From: Oryza sativa Japonica Group
Taxonomy: Eukaryota > Streptophyta > Magnoliopsida > Poales > Poaceae
Assembly: GCF_034140825.1 (NCBI RefSeq)
Contig: NC_089037.1
Coordinates: 3,197,501 to 3,261,500 of the forward strand
Reading direction: 5' to 3'
Length of the DNA stretch: 64,000 nt
Shown here: positions 11,047-21,947 of the stretch, one piece after another
How the letters are laid out: every line of letters starts with the position of its first letter
How positions within the stretch are numbered: position 1 is the first letter of the stretch
The notes under the pieces: model-generated
The model's input: only the letters and a program-made list of their open reading frames with translations
Databases searched by the model: none
What the model was told of the DNA's origin: nothing
Translations under genes and position numbers: made by a program

Positions 11047-11169
11047 ATGGCTAATGGACTTGGAGATTCACGCACCGAAATATCGAGTGCTCTTCTCTCT
11101 CTTTTCCATGAGATTACAAAGATGGTGCACGCCATGGTGGGCAATCTCACAGAGCAGTCTGAACTCTGA
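11047..11169 (+). CDS. Possible small ORF or terminal exon, unrecognised
   Basis: An ATG-initiated frame of 40 codons ends at TGA 11167-11169, starting MANGLGDSRTEISSALL and ending GNLTEQSEL. It lies just after a good acceptor (tttttacag|AATG at 11034/11035), and the same frame is open from the acceptor, so it could be the last exon of a spliced gene whose earlier exon ends near 9549 (donor CCACTG|GTGAGT; joining would keep the frame). I do not recognise the peptide; its amphipathic helix-like middle is the only visible property. An upstream in-frame ATG was not found. It may equally be non-coding. Confidence 0.28.
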   Translation: MANGLGDSRTEISSALLSLFHEITKMVHAMVGNLTEQSEL

Positions 11170-13080
11170 ACAACAAGGATATTCTTTACCCTTCGAATCG
11201 GATGAAAGTATCGCACATATTCTTGTTTCCGGCAGGTAGCTGCTCACCATGGAATCGTTTGACGGCGAATGCTGCTGTGTACCAACAAAAAGAGATAAAA
11301 ATCAAGCAATTGTCGTGCAAGTACCAATCAATCGCCAGGTCGTTTTCTTCTTTCCTTACCCAATGGAGGGGATTGGAGCAGTTGCCGCGTCCAAAAAAGA
11401 TCAGAAATCTGCCTGCTCGTCGACATGGATGCATTGGATCATACAGCTACACAAGCTTTCTCCAGTCGGATTGGTAGATTACACGCGTAATCGCCGACCA
11501 GATGGAGAGAATCAGAGTGCTAATTCGCCTCTTCTTCACCATGAACACGAAGCTTCTCATGATCCTGTCGCCGATAGCTTCGCCTGAACTACTACAATTT
11601 CTGTCCATTTTCCTTACTGCCGTTCGTAGCTGAAGGTTCCGGCCTCACAGGCAGATATGTTCATTTTTATTCCTGAAAAAAGTATGGAGATTTCATAACG
11701 GAACGATACGAACTCATATCGCCATCAGAAATTAAAATATGAAATTGAATTATAATTTGCAGCGAACCAAGTGAGCCTTGCACATTGAGGGGACACTTCG
11801 CTTGTGATCGTGAGTTCACTACTTCACTTGGCTCTTGTTCTAACATCAGTGGTCGTATCGGTACCTGCACTACTGTACCATCGCCATGAATGAACCAATC
11901 TCCAGGCACGCACTCTGAACGACTGATCGTGATTAGATTAGAAAGAAATGCAAATGACATAGTCAGTTTAGTCCACTAACCAAATGGACCAGTCAAAGCG
12001 AGTGTTACTGTTACCATTAGATGAACAAGAGTAATTCCAATTGCTACCTCGACTAGTTTGTTGAAACTCGATACTATCACTATGCTGCCACTTAAGCTAA
12101 ACATTTTAAAGAATTACAATAATGACTTATGATTTTATCAAAAGGCCGGTTGCAAATTGGGCTCATCGTGTACGGGTAAAATTACTGTTTTTTTTCCTTT
12201 TAATAAAGCCATTTGCTACTGTTGTAGTTATGTGAAATACCAAACAAGTTGTAGTGAAGCAATAGTTTCGATCAAATAACTACTCTCCCATCTTCATTCA
12301 TGTCTCCAATAAGTTTATTTTCGACTAATCATTGTACCGAAGTTTATGAAATTAGAAGATAATCCCTCCGTACTCATAAAAAAAGTCGTTTAGGACAATA
12401 TTTAAATCAAACCTTGGGAATATAAATCATGAATAACTCTCAAGTTGTTGAGTTTGAAAATGTAAAAATTATATAAATAGATTTGTCTTGAAAAATACTT
12501 TCATACTTTCATAAAAGCATATACATATATCACTTTTCAATAAATATTTTTATATAAACAAAGAAGCCAAAATTGTGTTTTTGAGACCGTGTCGCTGTCC
12601 AAAACGATTTCCTTTACGAGTGCGGAGTGAGTAACTGTTTTCAAAAGTAGCTAAAGAGATGAATAATTACATTAGGATTTTTATAAAGTGAGAATATTAA
12701 TATTTTTACCAACATGTGTGAAATTGGTGAAAAATATTTTTAACAGAAGGGACAGAGTTTATGAAATTTACGCGATGAACATTTATGTGAGACTGGTGAA
12801 GCGGGCCCACACTGTCAGGATTGCCTCCCCGGTGCATGCACACATCCTCCCACTCTGCCGCCAACTTACCCCACAGGGGGAGGGAGGGAGGGAGGTGGGC
12901 CACCCCACGATCGACGGCTGCCCGTCCTCCCACTCACGTCACGTCCCAATCTCCGCGCCCCCGCCGCGTAATCCCGCGTCCCTCCCTCCCGCTTCTGCTA
13001 CGCTAAACCCACCCGAGTGGCTTCCTTCGGTAATTAACCCCCAACTCCACGCCCCCATTAACAACTAACCCCCCACCCCC
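11170..13080. other. Intergenic region upstream of EDR1
   Basis: Apart from the Stowaway copy at 12363-12631 nothing is supported. A plus-strand frame at 11249-11587 has no recognisable domain and overlaps other frames. The last ~300 bases become GC-rich and are likely promoter and 5' leader of the downstream kinase gene, with a CTT run at 13139-13160. Confidence 0.4.
12363..12631. mobile_element. Stowaway-like MITE, diverged
   Basis: The left end TCCCTCCGTACTCATAAAA is matched on the other strand by the right end CACTCCGCACTCGTAAAGG. The interior is AT-rich with no frame. The termini are diverged, so this is an older insertion. Confidence 0.55.
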
Positions 13081-13286
13081 GCGCGTACGTTTTGCAGTCT
13101 AACCCCTCGGAAACTTCCTTTCCTTTCCTTCCTCCCACGCTTCTTCTTCTTCTTCTTCTTCCCTTTCCCCAACCTCGCCGTCCTTCGCTTGCTCACGCGG
13201 CCTTCTCCGATCGCGGCGGCGGCGGCGGAGGAGGAGGAGTACGGGGAGGGGCGTAGCGAGGATCGAGCGGAGACGTGGTTGACGAG

Positions 13287-16200
13287 ATGAAGAATCTGTT
13301 CAAGAGTAAGATCAAGTGGCAGCACCGGTCGAACGACCCCGCGTCGTCGCAGGGGCAGGGGCAGGGGCTGCCGCAGCAGACGCCGCCGTCGCCATCGCCG
13401 GCGAGCTCCCCGTCGGGGGGGCCGCCTGCGCTATCCGTGTCGACGGTATCGTCGTCGTCCCCTTCCGCCGCCGCGACGCCGACGGGGGCTGCTGCGGCGG
13501 GGGCGGGAGGTGGGGGTGGGGGAACGGGTGGGGAGGATTACATGTTGTCGGAGGAGGAGTTCCAGATGCAGCTGGCGATGGCGCTGTCGGCGTCCAACAG
13601 CGAGTGCGTGGGCGACCTGGACGGGGAGCAGATCAGGAAGGCCAAGCTGATAAGCCTCGGCAGGGGCGACCGCTTCGCCGCCGTCCGGGACGACGAGCAA
13701 ACCGCGGATGCGCTCTCCCGCCGCTACCGGGTGAGTCGCCATGACCAAGGATTCGATTCGAGATGGATTATATATGCTAAACTATGCAACCGTGTGACTA
13801 GTGAGATTTTAGTTTGCATTGCCATACAACAGTAGACTTATTGCGGGGGAAGGATTGTTTTACATGTTATGATTACCAGTTACTACTATAATCCATGCTA
13901 CCATTGTTCTCGTCGAATTCAAATTCAACCAATGGATTGGATAGTAGCTTCCGTGGCTATGTCTAGACCATGTAAATGTGAATCTTCACCTTGGAATGGA
14001 AAATCACACATAGAATAGGGAAGGGCTCCTATCTAGCATCTACATGTATTCATTCCTGTGGACTGGAATTACCTCCTTTGGTCTCTTCCAGGTTCCCGGT
14101 GATCAACCCATTAAAACAATTGTATTAATAAAATACTTCTACAATATACGTTGCCATGTTTTTGCTGGTGCATTGCGATAGAATCCTACAGATCAGAGTC
14201 TTGCATTGGATATTGCCCAGGAATAAAGGACTATTGTTTCTGTGGACGGCGGGGAAGTAGATGATATTACAAGGCAGCGAGATTTTCTAGACTGGAGGTT
14301 CTTTTGCGGGCAATTGTAGCTTTGTAGCTTGTTGGTTACATCAATCTATGTCTTTTACATGTTGGGTTGATTCCATTCTGTTACTTAGTGAGTGATATTT
14401 CATATTTGTAGATATTTTGCTTGGTAGATCACTTTTTTCCTTCCATGATGTGTCAATTAAGCTCAAACATGGGGATGATAAGTATATTTGCTTGCTGGAT
14501 TGTCTGACATTCTATCACTGTGCTTCTATTCTGACTTTCAGGACTACAACTTTCTTGATTACCATGAGAAAGTTATTGATGGCTTCTATGACATTTTTGG
14601 CCCCTCTATGGAATCATCAAAGCAAGGGAAGATGCCATCACTAGCAGATCTTCAAACGGGCATAGGCGACCTGGGTTTTGAAGTCATCGTAATCAATCGT
14701 GCCATTGATACCACCTTACAGGAGATGGAACAAGTTGCACAATGTATCCTGCTTGACTTTCCTGTTGCAAATATTGCAGCCTTAGTTCAAAGAATAGCCG
14801 AGCTTGTTACAGATCACATGGGTGGACCTGTGAAAGATGCAAATGACATGCTCACTAGATGGCTAGAGAAAAGCACTGAGCTAAGAACCTCACTACACAC
14901 AAGTTTGTTGCCTATTGGCTGCATCAAGATAGGTCTGTCTCGTCACCGTGCCCTACTTTTCAAGGTCAGTTCTCTCTCAGAAAATCCTCAATATATTGAA
15001 TGTTATGAATTGTCTAGGGTAAGGGTTCAAAGACTAGGGGATATGGCACTCGCCTTCTAATAACGGTGGCAGGGCTTCTCCCTGCTGAGCTAAAAGAGGA
15101 TTTGAGGCTTAGGGCTAACTTTAGAGATTCATTGATTGATTGATAATAGAGTACGTGGGGGTCCCTTTATAGGGAGGACATACTAGACACATAAGGAACT
15201 AAATCTCTAGTATTATATAAACCAATCCAATCTCTATCTCTAACTTTCTAATAAACTTCATCTCTTTCCTAACTAGATAATCTCCTATATTTATATGATT
15301 TATTCCTAATTTATCATGCCCAAACTGCTGCATGGGCCTATGCTCATACATTGAATGTAAGCACTAGATTTCTTCATTTGTCCAACATATATAGATGTCC
15401 GCTTATGGCTACTGTATATCTTCGTGCAGATTCTCGCTGATAGTGTTGGCATTCCTTGCAAGCTTGTCAAAGGGAGTAATTATACTGGTGATGATGATGA
15501 TGCTATCAACATAATAAAGATGAATGAAAGGTATTGATGTATTTGATCATTGCTGTTTCTCTGGGGGAAAACTATAGTAAAAAAACCCGGACCGGTGGGT
15601 GACCTGGCCGACCTTCTGGTTCACCGGTCTGACCGGTGGCTCGGATGGTTGAACCACGGTTCACATGTGTACATGTATATTGTTATTCCCTCCTACTCAC
15701 ATATGGTGCAATAGCATAAGGGTTAGGCCATCCTTCCGTGAGCACACTGCCCAGGGTTCGATTCCCACCAAATGCGCCACTCCTTGCCAATTTTGCGGAA
15801 AAAAAGGGGACAGCCACAGCAAGCATTGATGAAATGGGCCTCAGGCAGCCCATTTATGGCCCATTTGCAGGTTGACCTGTCCAACCAGTATCGGTTTAAT
15901 GTCCGGTTCGCCTAAGAACCGGCCGGTTCAGCCGGTTCAAAGCGGTTTGAATGCATGTCCGGTCTTTGAAGCAAACCGAACCGTGCTAAGGTCTGGTTCC
16001 CATTTTTTTCCGGTCGAACCGCCGGTCCGGTCTGGTTTTTTCTACTATGGGGAAAACAATCCAAATACATTATTTATTTATTCGTCTGCTACCTTTGTTT
16101 CAAATATATTTTTAAATAATTTGGTATTGCTGCCTTACATTTTCTAAGTGGGTTTATGTGCTGTTTTTGCAGGGAGTTTTTGGTTGATCTCATGGCTGCT

Positions 16201-19200
16201 CCCGGTACTCTTATTCCATCAGATGTCTTAAGTTGGAAGGGCAACTCATTAAATTCTAATGCAAGACTCACCCAGAATCCATTGGCTGGGTCATCAAGTA
16301 CAACTGATTCTAATCTCAGTGCCAATGCATTACCACCCGGACATAAAGGTGGCCAACTGCCTTTATTTAGCAGTGGCGATTGGATATCGGCCAGTCAATC
16401 TGGATATGAAAAAGATGGAGCCACCACATCTTCACAGGCCTCTTCAAGTGGCACAACATCTGTTGCTGCTGGAAGCGCTTTTGATAGTTCTTGGACATTA
16501 GTTTCTCATGGACAATCAGATGATCCATCAACCTCTGCTGGTATGTCAGCACAGCAGAAAGTTATACTTCCAGGTGGAGAACATCCATGGAATGAGAATA
16601 TAAATGCGCGAAATGAGAATATAAAACTTGTTTCAGATTTACAAGGGAATTCAGAGTCCATCAACTTATTTGCCGACCTTAATCCTTTTGGGGGTAGGGA
16701 GCCCAAAAGGACTTCAGTGCCATTAAATGGGCCAGATAATAGAAATAATGAGTTGCAAAGACGCAGAGAGAATGTAGTCCCTAGCACACGAAGACCCCAG
16801 CAGCGATTAGTTATGAAAAACTGGTCTCCTTACAATGATGTTTCCAACAACAAGCAGTACAATTATGTTGAGGATTCATTTGCACGTAGAAATATTGGTG
16901 ATAATGCTGCATCATCATCTCAGGTGCCACGGCCATCTGCAAAAAATACTAATCTTAATGTTGTAGTGCGCACTGATACACCATACATGGCAGCTCATAA
17001 TTATGATAATAGTATGGCTGGTTCCTCTGCAATGAAGATGACTTCTACAGCTGGGATTGGGAAGGTTCCTGATAAGGTTCTGTACGGTGATTTGGACAAG
17101 GGCCTTACTAATTCTAGACTGGGGGATCAACCACCGATAGAAAGACATAAATGGGGCAATTCTGTAGAAGGAAGGATTCCAACAGGCACAGTTCACAATC
17201 AAGCAAAAGAACACAAGGAGAACTTCGATGGAAAGCAAGACAATAAGAAGTTACATCCTGATCCAAAGAAATCCCCACTTGACAGATTCATGGACACATC
17301 AATGCCATCAAGGAACCCTGAATCCGTTTCACCATCCTTTGCTAGGTCACACAAGCTAGACACCATGTTCGACGATGTGTCTGAATGTGAAATTCATTGG
17401 GAAGATCTTGTGATTGGTGAAAGGATTGGCTTAGGTATTTTTCCTCAACTAAGATTTTGACATGATCCTTGCTTCTCTATACATTAACAAGTTGAACCGA
17501 CAAATCTTTAACAATTTGTCAAACTATATTATTATAGCTCAGCCATGTGTAAACTCATTGCACTATCTGATGCCAATTTGTTGCACAAACTTGAACCAAC
17601 TTCTTCCTCCTCCCAACAGGTTCATATGGAGAGGTGTACCGTGCTGATTGGAATGGAACAGTAAGAAACTGTTTGCTTTTATTTCCATATTGTGCCATAG
17701 AAACATTCTTCCCAGAGGTTAAATTCTTTATTGTTTTGCTTCTGTCAAAAAACATTTTTGTTTATTTGCAGGAAGTAGCTGTCAAGAAATTCTTGGATCA
17801 AGATTTCTATGGTGATGCTTTGGATGAATTCCGGAGTGAAGTAGGTGAAACTATATATATTTTATATATCTTAGAGCTTTACTGGCTATAGCGTGGATTC
17901 ATTTATTTGTCATTTTTAATTGATTTTTGCTGCAATGTTTTGATTTGCCATATACTTTCTTTTTACAAGGTGCGGATTATGCGTCGACTGCGTCATCCAA
18001 ATATTGTTCTCTTCATGGGTGCTGTTACTCGTCCTCCAAACTTATCTATTGTATCTGAGTATCTTCCAAGGTATAACAATTTTCTACTGTTGTTTGCTTG
18101 TGAAGATCTTTTGGTGTTTATGATAAAGTATCATGGTGTAGATAAACATAGAAAACATTCTATCTGGAAGGACCACAAAGAAAAGCTCTCTCAACAACTT
18201 AGCTTTAGAATGGAACATAACACTGGAGGTTCAACATGCTGTAGTTGAAATACCTGTCTTTAATGATTTACTTGTGCATGGGAGGTGGCATACTGGCATC
18301 TATCTATAGTAGTTATATTATAGTGCAACTCATGCTCTATAGTTATTGTACTGGTCATGTTCGACGAATTGATGGCTCACCCTTGACTACTCTCCTGTCC
18401 TTGGCAGGGGAAGCTTATATAAGATCCTTCACCGTCCTAATTGCCAAATTGACGAGAAGCGTAGAATTAAAATGGCCCTTGATGTGGTAAGTATTTTCTA
18501 TATTTTCTTGGCATGTTTGTTTATTTTTGTATCTGCTTGAGAAAATGGTTGCTTTCTCTTAAAGGCCAAAGGAATGAATTGCCTCCATATTAGTGTACCA
18601 ACAATTGTTCATCGGGATCTTAAATCACCAAACTTGCTGGTTGACAACAACTGGAATGTGAAGGTACTGTGCTCTTTTTACCTTTACATTCATTCAGTCA
18701 TAAGTATTTATGAGCGTGCTGATCGATTGGCTCACCAATGATGTGAAATAGGTTTGTGATTTTGGACTTTCACGCTTGAAGCACAGTACATTCTTATCAT
18801 CCAAATCCACTGCTGGAACTGTAAGTACTAAACCGGACCATAGTAGGATGAGTTCTCTCCTTCTTTGATCATCACTAAACATTTACTATTTCTGTTTTCG
18901 ATATCTCACCAGCCGGAGTGGATGGCACCTGAGGTCTTGCGGAATGAACAATCAAATGAAAAGTAAGTTATTCCTCGATGGCTTTTGTTTCAATAACTAT
19001 TAGCTTTTGCCCTAGCTTGTTCAATTTATTTTTTCATTCTGGGCATACCATTCAAAGTTGTTCAGCATTACAGAAGAAATTATGTTTATCTTCCAGTCTC
19101 TACTCGTAGAAATGGAACACCCATCTCCCTCACAAACCTTTCAGCTTTCCTTGTTTGATTGGTGTGGCAGTAATCTCACTCAGACATCACCTGAAATTTC

Positions 19201-19629
19201 TGCAGGTGTGATGTTTACAGCTTTGGTGTCATCTTGTGGGAATTAGCAACACTTAGGATGCCATGGAGTGGAATGAATCCAATGCAAGTTGTTGGGGCAG
19301 TCGGCTTCCAGGACAAGCGGCTCGATATTCCCAAGGAAATTGATCCTCTAGTTGCAAGGATCATATGGGAATGCTGGCAGAAGTGAGTGTTTAGAAACAA
19401 ACCTATTTTATGTTGCATCAATAAAGTACTCTCTTCCAACTATCAATTGTGTTGCTAGATCCGAGCTAATATTTGGTTTTTAAACCTCAGGGATCCAAAT
19501 TTGCGGCCCTCGTTTGCACAGTTAACCAGTGCTTTGAAGACTGTCCAAAGGCTAGTAACCCCTTCTCACCAGGAGTCCCAGAGCCCTCCTGTGCCTCAAG
19601 AAATATGGGTGAATTCTTCCACCCCTTGA
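13287..19629 (+). CDS. EDR1: Raf-like MAPKKK, EDR1 type (OsEDR1/OsACDR1)
   Basis: There are thirteen exons, all GT-AG: 13287-13730, 14542-14964, 15430-15530, 16173-17434, 17620-17660, 17772-17840, 17970-18070, 18408-18486, 18565-18663, 18752-18820, 18913-18962, 19206-19382 and 19491-19629. The joined product is 1017 residues, starting [18 protein letters not shown]. The N-terminal EDR1/CTR1 regulatory region (from ~100, with SRRYR then [20 protein letters not shown]) precedes a Ser/Asn-rich linker and a C-terminal kinase domain: glycine loop [17 protein letters not shown] (~residue 740), VAVKKF lysine ~762, [11 protein letters not shown] ~856, DFGLSR ~876 and PEWMAPEVL. In Arabidopsis EDR1 restrains defence and senescence signalling; the rice orthologue is reported in defence regulation. 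The start is the ATG at 13287 because relatives begin MKN/MKH..FKK. Intron 3 holds a Mutator-like element, and intron 2 (about 15055-15350) has sequence reminiscent of a plant LTR, not proved. Confidence 0.97.
15573..16048. mobile_element. Non-autonomous Mutator-like element in EDR1 intron 3
   Basis: The ends are similar inverted repeats: TATAGTAAAAAAACCCGGACC at the left and, on the other strand, ATAGTAGAAAAAACCAGACC at the right. The flanks carry the same 9-mer GGGGAAAAC (15564-15572 and 16049-16057), which is the target duplication length of Mutator elements. Length is 476 bp with no transposase. Inside, GGTTCGATTCC at 15755-15765 equals a tRNA B-box and 'tagcataagggtta' at 15713 resembles an A-box, so a tRNA-derived SINE head may be embedded. 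Confidence 0.75.
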
Positions 19630-20640
19630 TGTTGAGGGGCATTCCACTCTCAAAATTGTGAGTAATTATTGATGATTGTTGCTGTTAAGTTTGTTCAAGT
19701 CTGCAAATGTGGGCGCACTGTAGATTCTAGCGGCCCTAATGGTAGACATCCCTGCTGCCGCGACAAAAGAACCCAGCAGTAGAGTATGTATAGAGACTAT
19801 AGTCATCGACCAAAACGATGACCCGAAGAAGAAATCCAGTCTGTGGCATCTCATTTTTCATGTTCCCAGTTTGCCTTTGTAAAACCTTTTGGATTCGAGC
19901 CCTCTGGAAAGCAGTGAGAGCTCGTGGCGTTGGATTAAGAAGGATCTGTGTCTGACTGTGTTTACAAGTGGATTGGATAATTGTTGCTGCAGAACATGAC
20001 ATCTTGGAAGTTAAAAATGTTGTAATATGCAATTTTTTTAAACTTGCAATTCGAATGCAGTATATGAACATGATGGTAACAGTACTCCAGCAGACCAGCA
20101 CATTCATTTCGTTAATTATAGCTGTAACACTCGATAAAAACAACTTATCGGTAATTTTTTTTCTGTTATTAGCGACTAAAAGCTAATACAGGAAAATAAA
20201 CTATTATGAAAAACCTTAAAATCAACTTTAAAACCAAGTTTATTTTTTTTCTACGCTTGAATGTCATCGAACGGCTAGGATCGATTTGAGGGTTGATCGG
20301 ACGGAGCAGGTAGGACCGTGAGCTTAGCTCATCAAACCAAAAAAAAATCAAACCATTGCCGTACCTGACCTGACGGTAAGACCTGTTGATTGTTGTAGTT
20401 CACGGCCCAGTGGCATCCCCCGAAATTATTCGCAACTCCCGAGCCCACTCTTCCCACTTCCCTAGTACTATCACACACACCAACCAACCCCACCACGCGT
20501 CCTGCATAATCACCGTCCGTTCCCGCCGGCCGCCCAGATCCAACGGCTCACATCCCATCCCCCATACCCAAAGGCACGTGACGTGGACCGGACGCGTCCG
20601 GCTCTCTCTTAAACCTGGCTTTGCGCCGTCCCGTTTCAAG
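19630..20640. other. EDR1 3' UTR and short intergenic spacer
   Basis: The first ~500 bases are likely the kinase 3' UTR. Around 20160-20270 there is a decayed copy of the same MITE family as at 38140 ('gaaaaaccttaaaatcaac'). From 20390 the sequence turns GC-richer and contains promoter-like sequence for the next plus-strand gene. Confidence 0.4.
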
Positions 20641-20831
20641 TCCGTAGTTGATTAGTACTAGTTCGACCAGTAGTTTCGCCCTTTCCCCCCTTCTTCCACC
20701 ATCCACTAACCCCCATCTCAACGCAAACCACCCTCTCCGCCGCGCGCGCGAGGCAGATCTCGACGGGGAGCGCAGCCGCCGCCGCCAGATCCCGCCCCGA
20801 TCGCCCCCGCCTCGTCCCCACGGTCCCGTGG

Positions 20832-20834
<3 letters not shown>

Positions 20835-20870
<36 letters not shown>
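20835..20870. repeat. (CT)n microsatellite in 5' leader
   Basis: An uninterrupted CT run of about 18 units lies in the probable 5' UTR of the PNRC-motif gene. Such pyrimidine leaders are common in rice. Confidence 0.9.
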
Positions 20871-20873
<3 letters not shown>

Positions 20874-21386
20874 TCGGTGCGATTGCCTTTCTTTTTGCGC
20901 GGCGGGGATCGGTGAGTTTGGGAGCTGTGTGTTTCGAGGTTTCTGATTTGAGGCGGGTTTTTTTTTTTTGATATTGGATGGCGGCGCGATTCGTGGATGC
21001 AGGGTGTGTTTTGGGGACGGTGAAGGAGAGGAGTGAAGTGTGGAGGCGAATCGAATCGATCTGATTAGGAGACCTGCCATTTCTGTGCTTGATTTTGTTT
21101 CGATCTGCTCCTTGGGCTGTAGATCTGGAAGGTAACTAACTGTAGATCGATGAAATGGGCATATTTTGCTCGTTTATATTACTGTTTTCGCATTAGAGCT
21201 GCATTTGCTGTGTAATATAATTGTTGCTGATAGTTCCGAGATCAAAATCGCTTGTTTTGATGTGTTCGCGTTTGATTTGTTTGGTACTAGGGCTTCGTGG
21301 GATCTGCTGCTCGAGCTTCGTGAGTTGCACAGGAAAGTCTTGGGCTTTTGCGCTCAGCTCCACCACCTTCACCTGTTCCTCGGGCC

Positions 21387-21947
21387 ATGGCTGCTCTCGT
21401 CATCTCGAAGCAGCGCAGTCACCAGCAGCAGTCATCCGATCGCCGGAGGAAGCCATCGTCGCACTTCGCGTCACCCCAGTCCATGCGTGGCTTCAATGCT
21501 GTCAACTGCCGAGCCTTCCACTCCAGCGTCAGCATTGGCATCCTGCCATCCCCGCCTCCACCCCCAGCGCGCACCTACTCCTCCCCGGAGCCGAAGACGC
21601 CCAAGTCGCAGCCACACCACGGGAAGAAGCGGAGCAGGGCAATATCTATAAGCCCTTCAACGTCTCCGCCATCCCGGCCTGAGCTCTGGGCTGGCCCCGC
21701 TTTCTCAAACTCTCCGCCTCCCAGCTCGCTGCCGATACCCAAGTTCTCACTCCACCAGAAGCGCAGTGTTTCACTCGAGTTGCCACCTGCTGGCCGATCA
21801 GATGATGTGGTGGTGCCTTTGCATGCTAAGTCAGCGCCTTCGTCGCCAACCGCAGGCTCAGGTGTCAGCTTCTTTAGTGATAGTGATACTGCTATCGCGA
21901 CTGAGAATCTGAGGAGAATCCTCCACCTGAAAATCGCTGATCACTGA
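21387..21947 (+). CDS. PNRC-motif proline/serine-rich protein
   Basis: A 186-residue frame starts at ATG 21387 in a good context (GGGCCATGGCT) and ends at TGA 21945-21947. It is rich in Pro, Ser and Arg and likely disordered. Residues ~105-128 read WAGPAFSNSPPPSSLPIPKF, which matches the short motif of the PNRC/EDC1 group (F-x-G-A-x-F-S-x-P-P-S-x-S-x-L-P-x-P), known to touch the decapping enzyme DCP1 in animals and yeast. The C-terminus ATENLRRILHLKI is a likely amphipathic helix. The frame upstream of the ATG is open for 13 codons only. A role in mRNA decay is inference from the motif. Several overlapping frames in this exon are shadows; this one is kept for the motif and context. Confidence 0.75.
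   Translation: MAALVISKQRSHQQQSSDRRRKPSSHFASPQSMRGFNAVNCRAFHSSVSIGILPSPPPPPARTYSSPEPKTPKSQPHHGKKRSRAISISPSTSPPSRPELWAGPAFSNSPPPSSLPIPKFSLHQKRSVSLELPPAGRSDDVVVPLHAKSAPSSPTAGSGVSFFSDSDTAIATENLRRILHLKIADH

Noticed and set aside
11249-11587. Plus-strand frame of 112 codons starting MESFDGECCCVPT
   Set aside because: No recognised domain, overlapping frames of similar length on both strands, and likely 3' UTR or spacer.
13316-13748. Alternative frames on both strands over EDR1 exon 1
   Set aside because: Shadows of the GC-rich EDR1 exon; only the MKNLFKSK frame continues by splicing into the kinase.
15711-15775. Possible tRNA gene (A-box and B-box present)
   Set aside because: No convincing cloverleaf or acceptor stem could be drawn; better explained as a SINE-like fragment within the Mutator-like element.
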